Positions 25,971-35,255 are shown, counted from the stretch's first letter. The stretch is DNA of 64,000 bases from JBCDJI01 sp964351865 (GCA_964351865.1 CAYGPJ010000018.1:1-64000); one strand, 5' to 3'. Notes: generated from the sequence alone by a model not told the origin. Translations and numbers: made by a program.

Positions 25971-28307
25971 ATGAAACCACTCAATCAAAGATTACGGCTC
26001 CTATCCGCAAAAACCAAAAGGGGGCAGATTGTTCTAATGTTAGCTATCTGTCTGCCGGTTATTATTGGCTTATGCGGCATGGGGATAGATCTTGGTATGG
26101 TCTATCTGGAGTCTGCGAGGTTGTCACGCGCTGTCGATGCTTCAGCAGTTCGTTTGGCCAAATATTATACCAGTGATTCGACCAAGTTCCGTACCCGGCT
26201 GATAAAGAGTATGGATAGTAATTTGCAGGCTTTCCCAAACGTACTGCCCTCAGATTTCACAGGTGATGGTGCTACGCCTGAAACATTCACTGCCGAGAAA
26301 GGCGGGTTAAAGTTAAGTTATCGAGTGGATACGAATGCTTTTGCGACCGGAAGTAATTCAGCTTTTCCCCAGCCTTTGACCGCTAGTTCAACGTTCGATT
26401 CAGAGGATAATCCTGGACCGGATCGTGGTGGTTGGGCCATCAGTCCCACCGGTGCTTACGATGGTACTCCCTATGATACTGCAGTGCTTAGTTCCTCTTA
26501 TGCCAATTTGGAAGTGGTCACGGTATACATTGAAGCGGAGATTGAACACGACACTTATTTTCTGCCGATTTTTTATGAACGAGCCGCTACCGTCACATTG
26601 ACAGAAAGTGCCGAAGCAAAGAAATTTCCAGGAGTCACCATTCTGATATTGGATAATTCTCAATCCATGGACGAGAATAGTGACCCTAAAGCTTACATCA
26701 GCTTGCGCGATTCGGTAGATATATTTTTAGAGCAGTTTGATGAAACGAAAGACTTTATGGGAGCCGTCTATTTCTCCAACAAAGGTTGGATTTCTTACCC
26801 CGAGAAGGCGCCATTTGTTCCTAGATTAAATTGGGATCCCCGCATCAGCGAGTTAGTGCAAAACACTGGCAACTATGAAAACGGTTATACCATGAATCCG
26901 CAGACCCACGCGACGGAAGCGATGCGACTAGCATTTAACATGGTTGAAAATTTTCTAGCTGCCTTCGCTGAGGAAGACAGAATTAGTATTCCTGTGAATT
27001 ATGTATTCTTTACAGACGGGGGATTTACTTCGGTTCGCACGTTTGCTCGTGGACCAGGATTTGGCGGAACGTCAGGTTCTAGCATCGGTAGTGGTGACAT
27101 TCACACCAAAACTAAAGTGCCCTGGTTCCACGGGGTTAAAGCGGTCAATTATCCGGCCAGTGGTATTGATGGTTTGATCTTGAAACCTTACAACAAAAAT
27201 GGAAGCCGACGGGATAGCACCGACTACGACTTGAAAGCACTGATTCAGGATCTTGATGTCGATCAGCTCGCAGGGATCAATGGGAATTTACACAGATGGA
27301 AAATGAATATTCATCAAAGCGGTAATAATAAAGTCAATACCAACTATAGCAAAGAACACAATATTCAGACGGGTACCGGACCCTACGAGGACGTCGAGTA
27401 TGGAGGGCATTTTTGGGAATTGGGCTCCGATCCTTCGACAACGACCCCAGTGATGCTGCCTTACGATGATGATGAGGACAAAGATGAATCCCCCAATAAG
27501 GAGTACTGGGAATATGCTGATAACGAAACGGATAAGAACAACGACATTTACCCGTTTAGTTTCCCGGCACGAATTAATACTGTATGCCAGAATTGGACAA
27601 CCGATGCGAGTACCTCTACTGCTTCAGGCTCACCTTTTGCCGAATACTCGGGTCTGGCTCGCCCCTACTACTACCACAGGCACTCCACTAGTGCCAACAC
27701 GTGGCCGGGACTACCCACCAGCCCACACTATAAAGGTAGAGATATTCCCAATGATGAACTGGAGTGGAATCGCGGCTTAGCGCTTTATCGCAATACTCAT
27801 GGAGAACACAACTACAGACGAAAAGGTAAGTACGATAAAGATCTCTATGGGGCATACCATTCATATTTAGACTCAAATACAAAAATATATGGCAATAGAA
27901 CGATCCACACCCAAATGCTCTACCCGGAATATCGCATGGGTAATGATTTAGATAAGTCAGACGACGCGGCACCTCGTAAATTCTGGTCATGGAAAAAGTA
28001 CCAGTGGGTAGACCTGAATGGAAGTAGTAGTGATGAAGGGAAAATTGAGCAAGAAGCTGACTTTGTCATGGAAGCGCAATGTCTGATTGCGAGGGTCAAA
28101 CATAACGCGACTATATATACTATCATCCTCGGTAAGAGTAATACCGATCATGTTCACTATAATATGTCTAACATCAATCAGGCCGGTACAGCAGCGCTCT
28201 ACTCTGATCAGAATAAAGGAGCGCTGTATGAGACGGATGATACCGACGCACTCAAGTCCATTTTCGCTGATGTTGCGGCTAAAATCGTCGTTCGAATCAC
28301 GCAATAA
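25971..28307 (+). CDS. tadG: TadG-like protein with VWA domain
   Basis: A 778-residue protein. The N-terminus has a basic leader and a hydrophobic helix (GQIVLMLAICLPVIIGLCGMGIDLGMVYLES), as in the TadG/Flp-associated Tad_N region. From residue 224 a von Willebrand factor A domain follows; its MIDAS motif DNSQS (Asp228, Ser230, Ser232) and the strand VFFTDGG are visible. A large insertion of about 300 residues, rich in Tyr, Asn, Asp and Gly, interrupts the domain before its final part near the C-terminus. It is probably extracytoplasmic and anchored by its N-terminus. The ATG at 25971 precedes the basic leader. It is the last of the three tadE/tadE/tadG genes. Confidence 0.88.
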   Translation: MKPLNQRLRLLSAKTKRGQIVLMLAICLPVIIGLCGMGIDLGMVYLESARLSRAVDASAVRLAKYYTSDSTKFRTRLIKSMDSNLQAFPNVLPSDFTGDGATPETFTAEKGGLKLSYRVDTNAFATGSNSAFPQPLTASSTFDSEDNPGPDRGGWAISPTGAYDGTPYDTAVLSSSYANLEVVTVYIEAEIEHDTYFLPIFYERAATVTLTESAEAKKFPGVTILILDNSQSMDENSDPKAYISLRDSVDIFLEQFDETKDFMGAVYFSNKGWISYPEKAPFVPRLNWDPRISELVQNTGNYENGYTMNPQTHATEAMRLAFNMVENFLAAFAEEDRISIPVNYVFFTDGGFTSVRTFARGPGFGGTSGSSIGSGDIHTKTKVPWFHGVKAVNYPASGIDGLILKPYNKNGSRRDSTDYDLKALIQDLDVDQLAGINGNLHRWKMNIHQSGNNKVNTNYSKEHNIQTGTGPYEDVEYGGHFWELGSDPSTTTPVMLPYDDDEDKDESPNKEYWEYADNETDKNNDIYPFSFPARINTVCQNWTTDASTSTASGSPFAEYSGLARPYYYHRHSTSANTWPGLPTSPHYKGRDIPNDELEWNRGLALYRNTHGEHNYRRKGKYDKDLYGAYHSYLDSNTKIYGNRTIHTQMLYPEYRMGNDLDKSDDAAPRKFWSWKKYQWVDLNGSSSDEGKIEQEADFVMEAQCLIARVKHNATIYTIILGKSNTDHVHYNMSNINQAGTAALYSDQNKGALYETDDTDALKSIFADVAAKIVVRITQ

Positions 28308-28321
28308 TCTTAAAGGTCCTG

Positions 28322-28675
28322 GTGACTTCTTACCAAGTCAATGTAGCTGGACGGGTGCTTTTGAGCAAGTGCCTGTTCTCTACTAATGTTCTCTTTAGAA
28401 TAAAAGGATTGCTTGGACGAGATATGCTGGCAGATGGCGAGGGGATTCTTTTACGACCTTGTAATCAGATTCACATGTTTTTTATGCGATTCCCGATAGA
28501 TGTTATTTTTTTGGATCGCGATTATAATATTATTCATATCAGCCATGAGATCAAACCCTGGCGGGTGTCGCGCATGGTAATGAAAGCAGGGAGTGCTTTG
28601 GAGTGTCAGGCCGGTTTGGCCGTTGCTGAAGGTTTGAGCGTAGGTCAGCAGCTTGAATTTATTGAAGCTGGCTAA
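28322..28675 (+). CDS. DUF192 family protein
   Basis: A 117-residue DUF192 protein (RIKGLLGRDMLADGEGILLRPCNQIHMFFMRFPIDVIFLDRDYNIIHI and GSALECQAGLAVAEGLSVGQQLEF are the diagnostic blocks, given separately). There is no signal peptide, though many relatives have one. It starts with GTG at 28322 after AAAGG, 14 bp after tadG. DUF192 genes are often found beside Tad genes; the function is unknown. Its 3' end overlaps thiE on the other strand by 17 bp. Confidence 0.88.
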   Translation: MTSYQVNVAGRVLLSKCLFSTNVLFRIKGLLGRDMLADGEGILLRPCNQIHMFFMRFPIDVIFLDRDYNIIHISHEIKPWRVSRMVMKAGSALECQAGLAVAEGLSVGQQLEFIEAG

Positions 28676-29282
28676 GGGCCGTTTCAGCATAGAAACGTGG
28701 GTCAGTAGCGGTTAAGAGCCCCGAGACGATGACAATTCGCTGACAGCCTGCCGCTGCCAGACGACTAATATTAGTTGTCTTGATGCCGCCGATACAAAAG
28801 GCGGGAACTTGAATCTGCCAATACATTTGTCTGATCTCCTCAGCTCCTATCGGAACATAATCCGGTTTGGTCGGGGTGCTGAAAATGGGGCCGAAACCGA
28901 TGTAGTCAGCACCTTCCTGTTCGGCATCAATCGCCTGTTGCAGGCTGTGGGTGGATTTTCCGCAAATTTGAGACTCATTCAGAATTCCTCTAGCTTGGTC
29001 TAAAGACATGTCATCTTGTCCCAAGTGGCAGCCATCGACGTTTAATTCCCGAGCCAGTTCCGGATAGTCGTTTAAAATCAGGGGAACCCCGGATGCGCGG
29101 CAGGTGGTGAGAACCTCAGGAGTCCACGCCGATATCTCTGAGGTGGTGGCACCCTTGGCTCGAATCTGTAGCATGCCAACTCCGCCCTCAATTAGTTTCT
29201 GAGCCATTTCGGGCCATTGCCTGGGATCCGAATAGCCGGTATCCAGTATACCATATAAACGGGTCAGAGATACAGCTGCCAT
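28659..29282 (-). CDS. thiE: Thiamine-phosphate synthase
   Basis: A ThiE/TenI-type TIM-barrel protein of 207 residues from the ATG at 29282, which couples the thiazole and pyrimidine moieties of thiamine. Motifs: GVGMLQIRAKGAT, VPLILNDYPELARELNVDGCHLGQDDM, GKSTHSLQQAIDAEQEGADYIGFGPIF, and FCIGGI. An earlier ATG at 29321 is possible, but AAAGAG precedes only the later one. It lies 44 bp after accC. No thiamine riboswitch is visible. TenI-type activity is the main alternative. Confidence 0.88.
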   Translation of the reverse strand: MAAVSLTRLYGILDTGYSDPRQWPEMAQKLIEGGVGMLQIRAKGATTSEISAWTPEVLTTCRASGVPLILNDYPELARELNVDGCHLGQDDMSLDQARGILNESQICGKSTHSLQQAIDAEQEGADYIGFGPIFSTPTKPDYVPIGAEEIRQMYWQIQVPAFCIGGIKTTNISRLAAAGCQRIVIVSGLLTATDPRFYAETALSQLQ

Positions 29283-29325
29283 GGTTGACTCTTTATCGGG
29301 AGTCTTGGAGCAGTTGGACATAGCG

Positions 29326-30705
29326 CTACTTTTGGGAATGCGGGGTGGTGAGCATTTTCATTTTCTGATCCATGAATTGTGCCACGTAGTTGGTGGAATA
29401 TTTACCACGCCGGAATTCGGCGTCTTCGATGATGAGTTGACCGAAAGGAATAGTGGTTTTGACCCCTTTAATAATGACTTCGCTCATGGCCCGCTTCATG
29501 CGGTCGAGTGCGGCAGTGCGATCGCGGCCATAGACAATCAGTTTGCCGATCATGGAGTCATAGTAAGGCGGAATGGTGTAGCCACCGTAAACGTGGGAAT
29601 CCATGCGCACTCCATGTCCGCCGGGTGAGTAGTAGAGTTCGATCTTACCAGGACAGGGCATGAAATTATTGAATGGATCTTCTGCATTGATCCGGAACTC
29701 GATCGCGTGACGCAGTGGTTTGAGATCATCGAAGTCAGCACTGAGGTGCTCTCCGGCCGCCACCAGTATCTGTTCTTTCACTAGATCAACTCCATAGACT
29801 TCTTCGGTAACGGGATGCTCCACCTGAATGCGGGTGTTCATTTCCATGAAGTAAAAATTTCCATCGTCGTCTGCGAGGTATTCAATGGTGCCCGCCCCTT
29901 CATAATTCACGGCTTTGGCGAGTTTGATGGAAGCCTTGCCCATTTTTTTGCGGGTGGCTTCGGTAATCAGCGGCGAGGGGGATTCTTCCAGCAACTTCTG
30001 GTTACGGCGTTGAATGGAGCAGTCGCGCTCACCCACATGAACCACTTTACCGTGCTGATCCGCCATGATCTGAATCTCGATATGATGTGGATCAATAATC
30101 AGCTTCTCAATGTAGACGTCGCCATTACCAAAGGCTTTCTCCGCTTCCATGCGCGCCGCGTGAAAGCCTTGAATCAGGCTGACATCATTGTGAGCCGGAC
30201 GCATGCCTTTGCCCCCACCGCCGGCCACTGCTTTGATCATCACCGGATAACCTAGTTCATTGGCGACCTTCATGGCGTCTTTTTCAGACTCCACCAGTCC
30301 GTCACTGCCGGGGGTGACGGGAACCCCCGCTTTACGGGCAGTCTCGCGTGCAATGTTCTTATTGCCCATCATGCTGATGGCTTCTGGTGATGGGCCGATA
30401 AACTTAATGTGACAACTGGCACAGACTTCGGCGAAGTGAGCGCTCTCAGCTAGAAAACCATAACCGGGATGAATGGCGTCCACATCGGCAATCTCAGCAG
30501 CACTGATGATCCGGTCGATTTTGAGATAACTTTCGTTGGAAGCAGCGGGGCCGATACAAACCGCTTCATCTGCAAGTTGCACATGCAATGAGTCAATATC
30601 GGCTTCGGAGTAAACCGCTACCGTTTGAATGCCGAGTTCTTTGCATGCGCGGATAATTCGCAGAGCGATTTCACCACGATTGGCAATCAGGACTTTATCG
30701 AACAT
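29326..30705 (-). CDS. accC: Acetyl-CoA carboxylase biotin carboxylase subunit
   Basis: A 459-residue biotin carboxylase of the acetyl-CoA carboxylase complex, ATP-grasp fold. The N-terminal FDKVLIANRGEIALRIIRACKELGI, IHPGYGFLAE, the glycine-rich loop VAGGGGKGMR, GERDCSIQRRNQKLLEE, and EMNTRIQVEHPVTE are all intact. The length is normal for the family. The accB gene ends 18 bp upstream, so accB and accC form one operon for malonyl-CoA supply; thiE follows on the same strand. Confidence 0.97.
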   Translation of the reverse strand: MFDKVLIANRGEIALRIIRACKELGIQTVAVYSEADIDSLHVQLADEAVCIGPAASNESYLKIDRIISAAEIADVDAIHPGYGFLAESAHFAEVCASCHIKFIGPSPEAISMMGNKNIARETARKAGVPVTPGSDGLVESEKDAMKVANELGYPVMIKAVAGGGGKGMRPAHNDVSLIQGFHAARMEAEKAFGNGDVYIEKLIIDPHHIEIQIMADQHGKVVHVGERDCSIQRRNQKLLEESPSPLITEATRKKMGKASIKLAKAVNYEGAGTIEYLADDDGNFYFMEMNTRIQVEHPVTEEVYGVDLVKEQILVAAGEHLSADFDDLKPLRHAIEFRINAEDPFNNFMPCPGKIELYYSPGGHGVRMDSHVYGGYTIPPYYDSMIGKLIVYGRDRTAALDRMKRAMSEVIIKGVKTTIPFGQLIIEDAEFRRGKYSTNYVAQFMDQKMKMLTTPHSQK

Positions 30706-30723
30706 GGATCAATGATTTTCCCG

Positions 30724-31182
30724 TTAGGATGCCTTGATTTTGAAGAGGGGCTGCCCGAACTCGGCCGGCTTGCCGCTTTCCAGCATCACTTCAGTAATCA
30801 CACCTGAGGTTTCCGCCTTGATCTCGTTCATGACCTTCATGGCTTCGACGATACAGACAACGGTTTCTGGATTGACCTTAGTTCCCACATCCACAAACGG
30901 TGGGGAATCCGGTGACGGCGAACGATAGAAGGTGCCTACCATGGGAGAGTTGATGGTCGGCGAATTGTCAGCGGCTGGCTCGGCGGCAGTGGCTGCTGCT
31001 GGAGCGGGTGCCGCAGACGGGTGGGCGGCTGGTGCCGCTGCAACCGGTGCATAAGAAACCTGTGGCGCACCATCTCCGGATTTCTTGATTTTGATTTTAA
31101 AATTATCTTTTTCCAGCTCGAACTCGGCTAGCTTGTTTTTGGTCATCAAATCAATGACGGCGCGAATTTCTTTTAATTCCAT
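30724..31182 (-). CDS. accB: Biotin carboxyl carrier protein (BCCP)
   Basis: A 152-residue carrier of the biotin prosthetic group. The N-terminal helical region (residues 1-40), an Ala/Pro-rich linker (41-75) and the biotinyl domain from SPTINSPMVGTFYRSPSPDSPPF are present. The biotinylation site is VEAMKVMNE with Lys116. The domain order and length match BCCP. It sits 18 bp upstream of accC; the two encode the biotin half of acetyl-CoA carboxylase. Confidence 0.97.
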   Translation of the reverse strand: MELKEIRAVIDLMTKNKLAEFELEKDNFKIKIKKSGDGAPQVSYAPVAAAPAAHPSAAPAPAAATAAEPAADNSPTINSPMVGTFYRSPSPDSPPFVDVGTKVNPETVVCIVEAMKVMNEIKAETSGVITEVMLESGKPAEFGQPLFKIKAS

Positions 31183-31265
31183 AGTGTAACTTCTCCCGTA
31201 GTTAAGATTAAAAACTATGAACCGAAATGGCTTCGGTCAACTAAAACAAACTATAAGGATAAAGG

Positions 31266-32114
31266 TTATTTTACCTCCTGCGCGATGCATAAATGACAGC
31301 GTTCCAAGGCTAAATTAGCATCAATATTACGCTGTAGCGCACTGCGTAGTTCTTCCAGGTACAGGCAGGCAATGGCAAATTCGTGATTAATTTGCTGATC
31401 CGGCACGCGTTTCCAGACTTCACGAATCAGCAGTCCGATGGAATGGTCGCGCCGCAGCAGGTATTCACTTTCCAGTTGAGCCAGCGCGGCATCCTCTTCC
31501 AGTGGGCTGTTTTTGAGGTCGGCTTCCACCTGGCTGCGGAGCTGCTGCCACCATTGGGAGAGAGTCTGGCAGCGGCGGTAAGCGCGTGCAACCGGGGAGC
31601 CTTTGGCTTCGACCCACTGGTGAGTCCACTTGAGATCGGCAGCACTGGGTTCAGTGTCTTCGGCCGAGCGCAAGGGAAGAACAATACATCGGGAGCGAAT
31701 GGTGGGCAGTAACTGGTCAGGTCGCTCTGAGGTCAACAGAATCACGGTATGATCGGGTGGTTCTTCCAGAGTCTTCAGAAAAGCGTTAGCGGCTTCCGCT
31801 TTGCCCAGACACATGCGGTCTGCTGAGAGCACGGCACCCACTTTCAGCCCGCCTTCGCGGCTTTTGAGCTGCAATTCATGTTCCATTTCTCTGATCTGAG
31901 CGACCGTCAGGCGGCGAGATTTAGACTCGGGACGGATGCAATGGAAATCTGCGTGGGTCGCGGGAGATGCTCCCAGCAATTCGCGACTGAGTTCCATGGC
32001 CATATGTTCGAGGGCATCTCCGTCAGTACCGATCAGCAGATAGGCGTGGGCCAGTCTGCCGGAGCGGTAGCAATCGGTGATCTTACTGAGGATCCAGCTC
32101 TCCGTGAAAGGCAT
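31266..32114 (-). CDS. holB: DNA polymerase III delta' subunit, P-loop lacking
   Basis: A clamp-loader-type protein, 282 residues from the ATG at 32114. RLAHAYLLIGTDGDALEHMAMELSRELL aligns with delta' where a Walker A loop (GxxxxGK[ST]) would be, but no GK[ST] is present. Later blocks include TVAQIREMEHELQL, NAFLKTLEEPPDHTVILLTS and LLPTIRSRCIVLPL, which are characteristic of the subunit. It is thus the non-ATP-hydrolysing partner in the clamp loader. The start is uncertain; an upstream in-frame ATG at 32168 would overlap tmk by 86 bp. The order tmk-holB is widespread and supports the call. Confidence 0.9.
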   Translation of the reverse strand: MPFTESWILSKITDCYRSGRLAHAYLLIGTDGDALEHMAMELSRELLGASPATHADFHCIRPESKSRRLTVAQIREMEHELQLKSREGGLKVGAVLSADRMCLGKAEAANAFLKTLEEPPDHTVILLTSERPDQLLPTIRSRCIVLPLRSAEDTEPSAADLKWTHQWVEAKGSPVARAYRRCQTLSQWWQQLRSQVEADLKNSPLEEDAALAQLESEYLLRRDHSIGLLIREVWKRVPDQQINHEFAIACLYLEELRSALQRNIDANLALERCHLCIAQEVK

Positions 32115-32751
32115 GACTGATGGTTTGTTTGATGGTTTCGAAAACGGTTTCAGGACTGGCATCGGCATGGATTAACTCGATGCGCTGCGGTTCCTGCTCG
32201 GCCAGATTTCGGTAGGATTCGGATACAGTTTGAAAGAAATCAAGGGGTTGCTCTTCCATTCGGTCTCGGAGGTCGTTGGCGGAGCGACGGGATTCCATGC
32301 GCGCCAAAGCTTGCTCCAGTGGCAGATCCAGGATCAGGGTTAATCCCGGAAAAGTGTCTTTAATCGCGAATTGATTAATGCGACTGACGACATTGGAATC
32401 TAATCCCCGCGCTTTTCCCTGGTAAATGGTAGTGGAGTCCAGGAAACGGTCACATAAAACCCATCCGCCTTGTTCGAGGTGCGGGATGATGGCTTTGCGG
32501 GTCAGTTCGGCGCGGCTGGCGGCGAAGAGCAGCAGCTCAGTTTCATCGCACATCTCGATACCCGATTCGTCATGTTTGAGCAGATGGCGAATGGCTTCAC
32601 CGAGAGGCGTTCCACCCGGCTCACGCACCAACAGAACTTGCTGGCCGGATTCCTGCAGCCAGGCATGAACGCGTTGGATCTGGGTAGATTTACCACAGCC
32701 TTCCATTCCTTCGAAGGAAATCAGTCGCCGTCTGGAATGGGACGAGTTCAT
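32083..32751 (-). CDS. tmk: Thymidylate kinase
   Basis: A 222-residue dTMP kinase for dTTP synthesis. The P-loop FEGMEGCGKST is at residues 14-23, followed by VLLVREPGGTPLGEAIR, the CDRFLDSTTIYQGKARGLD segment and DLPLEQALARMESRRSANDLRDR. The order ispF-tmk-holB is compact; ispF's stop overlaps its start by 4 bp, and holB starts inside its 3' end. The length fits the family. Confidence 0.96.
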   Translation of the reverse strand: MNSSHSRRRLISFEGMEGCGKSTQIQRVHAWLQESGQQVLLVREPGGTPLGEAIRHLLKHDESGIEMCDETELLLFAASRAELTRKAIIPHLEQGGWVLCDRFLDSTTIYQGKARGLDSNVVSRINQFAIKDTFPGLTLILDLPLEQALARMESRRSANDLRDRMEEQPLDFFQTVSESYRNLAEQEPQRIELIHADASPETVFETIKQTISHAFHGELDPQ

Positions 32752-33227
32752 GGAGCGGCAACGAGACAGGCCACGGCCATGGCAGCGACACCTTCACCGC
32801 GACCGACAAATCCCATGGTTTCATTGGTGGTGGCTTTGATGCCGACTTGTTCCGGGGTAATCCCCAGCGCGGACGAGATGGCTTTTTTCATTTCTGCCAG
32901 ATGCGGTAACACCTTAGGTTCTTCGGCGACGATTGAGGAATCAATGTTGGCAATCGTGCGACCGGAGGCAGCAACTTTTTTTGCGATATCCTCCAGGAAA
33001 ACTGTACTGGCGACGTCTTTCCAGGTATCGTCGTTATTCGGGTAAAAGTGTCCGATATCAGGCAGTCCGAGTGCTCCTAACAGCGAATCTGCGATGGCGT
33101 GAATCAGCACGTCAGCATCTGAATGGCCGGAAAGCCCGCGGTTATGAGGAATATGCACCCCGCCTAAAATCATTTTTCTTCCTTCAGCGAACTGATGGAC
33201 ATCATAGCCTATACCTACACGAAACAT
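32748..33227 (-). CDS. ispF: 2-C-methyl-D-erythritol 2,4-cyclodiphosphate synthase
   Basis: A 159-residue homotrimeric enzyme of the MEP pathway. The metal ligands are in GIGYDVHQF (Asp9, His11) and GLSGHSDADVLIHAIADSLLGA; IGHFYPNNDDTW, SSIVAEEPKVLPHLAEM and the C-terminal GIKATTNETMGFVGRGEGVAAMAVA complete the family blocks. It forms an operon with tmk and holB. Together with dxs at 10.5 kb it supports a complete non-mevalonate route, most of which lies outside the window. Confidence 0.97.
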   Translation of the reverse strand: MFRVGIGYDVHQFAEGRKMILGGVHIPHNRGLSGHSDADVLIHAIADSLLGALGLPDIGHFYPNNDDTWKDVASTVFLEDIAKKVAASGRTIANIDSSIVAEEPKVLPHLAEMKKAISSALGITPEQVGIKATTNETMGFVGRGEGVAAMAVACLVAAP

Positions 33228-33361
33228 GACCGAAGCATATGCGGTAAGCCTGACTCGCCAACCCTTTTTTGGAAATTGTAGAAAGAATTGAGAATGAAGC
33301 TGAAATATGAATTAGTGCACTTTCGAGTTAAGTTCTCACTCGGGAACCTGCTGGAAAATAG

Positions 33362-33492
33362 ATGTAGGGCGAAATTGTATTTCGCCGGGATAGAAATTGG
33401 CGAGATACAAGCTTTAGGCCAGGCCTAAACTAAACAAGTTAGAAATCATTGGTATTCTCCGCGCTATCGCGCTGGGTTTTCTCGCCCTACAT
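33362..33492. repeat. 131-bp element with ATGTAGGGCGA ends
   Basis: ATGTAGGGCGA at 33362-33372 and its reverse complement at 33482-33492 bound a 131-bp element. Inside are a perfect hairpin (GGCGAAAT-TGT-ATTTCGCC, 33368-33386), the hairpin TTTAGGCC-A-GGCCTAAA (33413-33429), and copy 2 (33401-33446) of the repeat also found at 3903-3948. The flanking part of the gap (33228-33361, 33493-33515) holds nothing recognisable. It resembles a non-autonomous MITE-like or REP-type element. Confidence 0.85.
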
Positions 33493-33515
33493 GTCAAAAC
33501 ATCATTCGGAACGAT

Positions 33516-34655
33516 CTAGGATTTGGCCGGTCTTGCTTTGGGTGAAAGTTGGGCGCGCAGCATCCAGATCCAACCGACTTTATCGGCAAACAGATAGAGG
33601 CCGGCGAGGCCGAAAAACAGAATCGGGTTGAACGCTGCCAGCCATGCCGGGATGCGGAAACCGTTGCCCAGCGCCAGTGAGAAATTCAGCCAGATCAGCA
33701 ATAAAAACAGGACCACCAGGCATTTAAACAAAGGCGCGGCGCGGTTTTGTCGTTCCAGGGTCACGGCCAGCGCAATCGAAAAGAGAAAGAGCACGGGCGA
33801 CAGCAGTGGATATGCCATGCGATAAAAGTACTGTGTCAGGAAAGGGGCCATACGGATGGAGGACGGATGCGGATTCAGGTAGATGAAGTCTTTGAGTTCA
33901 CTCCACTTCATGTGTTCCGGCAGCCGCAGTGCCGCGATCATCTGATGCGGGCTGACATCCACAAAATCGGCCTGAATCGAATCTACATCATGAGTTTCAG
34001 CTTTGCCTTCTTCATCAAAGCTGACGATCCGGCAACGAATCAGTTCCCATACCCCATCCTGGTATTGAGCCTGTGCCGCAAAAATTTTACGGGAATCGCG
34101 TTTGGTCTCAGTATGGGGAACCAGAACCTCGACTTGTACCGCACGTCGTTTGGCAGTGTCGACACTTTGAGCGTACCAGACGATACCGGAACTGGGCGAT
34201 TTATAGATCACTTCACTGTAGGTATTGGCTATTGAGGGTTTGCCCTGAATTTCATTGAGCGTATCCGAGACTCGCTGCGTCGAGCGAGGCGTCAGGTCAA
34301 AAAAGAGAAAGTATTGCAACGCTGCCACCAGTAAGGACACCCCGAACAAAGTGATGGAAATACGCACCAGCGATACACCGCCTGATTGCAGGCCGACCAG
34401 TTCCCGGTAGTGCGACATATTACTCAGCACATACAATAGTGAGAAGAAATACGAGATCGGCAAAATCAACTGCGCAATCTGCGGCATCTGCACCAGATAA
34501 AATTTAAAAATCAACCCGAAGGGGGCTTTATCTTCGATAAAATCCGTCAGGTGATCGAACAGATCATAGATGATCCAGAGAAAGAAAAACGAGACCAGAC
34601 AAAAGAGAAAGGGCTTGATCAGCGCAAAAAGGACGTATCGGTCGACAATCTTCAT
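33516..34655 (-). CDS. LptF/LptG family LPS export permease
   Basis: A 379-residue inner-membrane protein of the YjgP/YjgQ family that moves lipopolysaccharide from the inner membrane to the Lpt bridge. It starts with DRYVLFALIKPFLFCLVSFFFLWIIYDLF, has three N-terminal and three C-terminal membrane helices, and a periplasmic jellyroll-like domain in between (residues about 130-270). LptF and LptG cannot be told apart here, and only one of the pair is in the window. The presence of an Lpt permease supports a diderm cell. It is divergent from gmhA, 36 bp apart. Confidence 0.92.
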   Translation of the reverse strand: MKIVDRYVLFALIKPFLFCLVSFFFLWIIYDLFDHLTDFIEDKAPFGLIFKFYLVQMPQIAQLILPISYFFSLLYVLSNMSHYRELVGLQSGGVSLVRISITLFGVSLLVAALQYFLFFDLTPRSTQRVSDTLNEIQGKPSIANTYSEVIYKSPSSGIVWYAQSVDTAKRRAVQVEVLVPHTETKRDSRKIFAAQAQYQDGVWELIRCRIVSFDEEGKAETHDVDSIQADFVDVSPHQMIAALRLPEHMKWSELKDFIYLNPHPSSIRMAPFLTQYFYRMAYPLLSPVLFLFSIALAVTLERQNRAAPLFKCLVVLFLLLIWLNFSLALGNGFRIPAWLAAFNPILFFGLAGLYLFADKVGWIWMLRAQLSPKARPAKS

Positions 34656-34691
34656 GACATTTGCCTGCAGAGAATGTAGATTTTTACGCTC

Positions 34692-35255
34692 ATGCCAAGC
34701 CTATCTGAACAATTGCAAGAGTTGGAAGAACTCACCAGAGAAATGGAAAGCCACCTGCCTACCGTAGCGCAGGCGGGGGAACAAGTTTTAGCCGCCTTGA
34801 AATCAGGTCATAAAATACTGACCTGCGGCAATGGCGGCAGTGCCTCGGATGCCATGCATCTGGTGGAAGAACTGGTGGGACGCTATCGGGGTGACCGGGT
34901 CGCGCTGCCGGCCATCGCACTGGTGGCTGATCCAACCGTGATGACCTGTATTGCCAACGATTGGAATTACGACGCCGTCTTTTCCCGTCAGGTAGAGGCA
35001 CACGGACAGCCGGGGGATATCTTAGTCGGGTTCTCCACTAGCGGTCACTCAGTCTCTATTATCAATGCCTTTAAAGCCGCTCAGAAAAAAGGGGTGCAAA
35101 CGATCGCGCTACTGGGCAAGACAGGTGGGGAATGTCGCGAGGTGGCTGACCTTTCGATTGTGGTGCCGCACGATAACACCGCCCGGATTCAGGAGATTCA
35201 TACCTGGATTCTGCACGCTTTTCTAGAAACCGTTGAAGAGGCTTACACCTCATGA
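34692..35255 (+). CDS. gmhA: Phosphoheptose isomerase GmhA-type SIS protein
   Basis: A 187-residue SIS-domain protein resembling sedoheptulose-7-phosphate isomerase, the first step of the ADP-heptose pathway for the LPS core. Blocks: KILTCGNGGSASDAMHLVEELVGRY, FSRQVEAHGQPGDILVGFSTSGHS, GVQTIALLGKTGG and QEIHTWILHAF with the metal-ligand residues expected of GmhA. The ATG of ffh overlaps its stop by 4 bp, so translation is probably coupled. The neighbouring lptF/G gene fits the LPS theme, though not the same operon. Confidence 0.93.
   Translation: MPSLSEQLQELEELTREMESHLPTVAQAGEQVLAALKSGHKILTCGNGGSASDAMHLVEELVGRYRGDRVALPAIALVADPTVMTCIANDWNYDAVFSRQVEAHGQPGDILVGFSTSGHSVSIINAFKAAQKKGVQTIALLGKTGGECREVADLSIVVPHDNTARIQEIHTWILHAFLETVEEAYTS

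Noticed and set aside
29283..29325. Thiamine riboswitch upstream of thiE
   Set aside because: Only 43 bases separate accC and the chosen thiE start, and no conserved THI-box words were seen.
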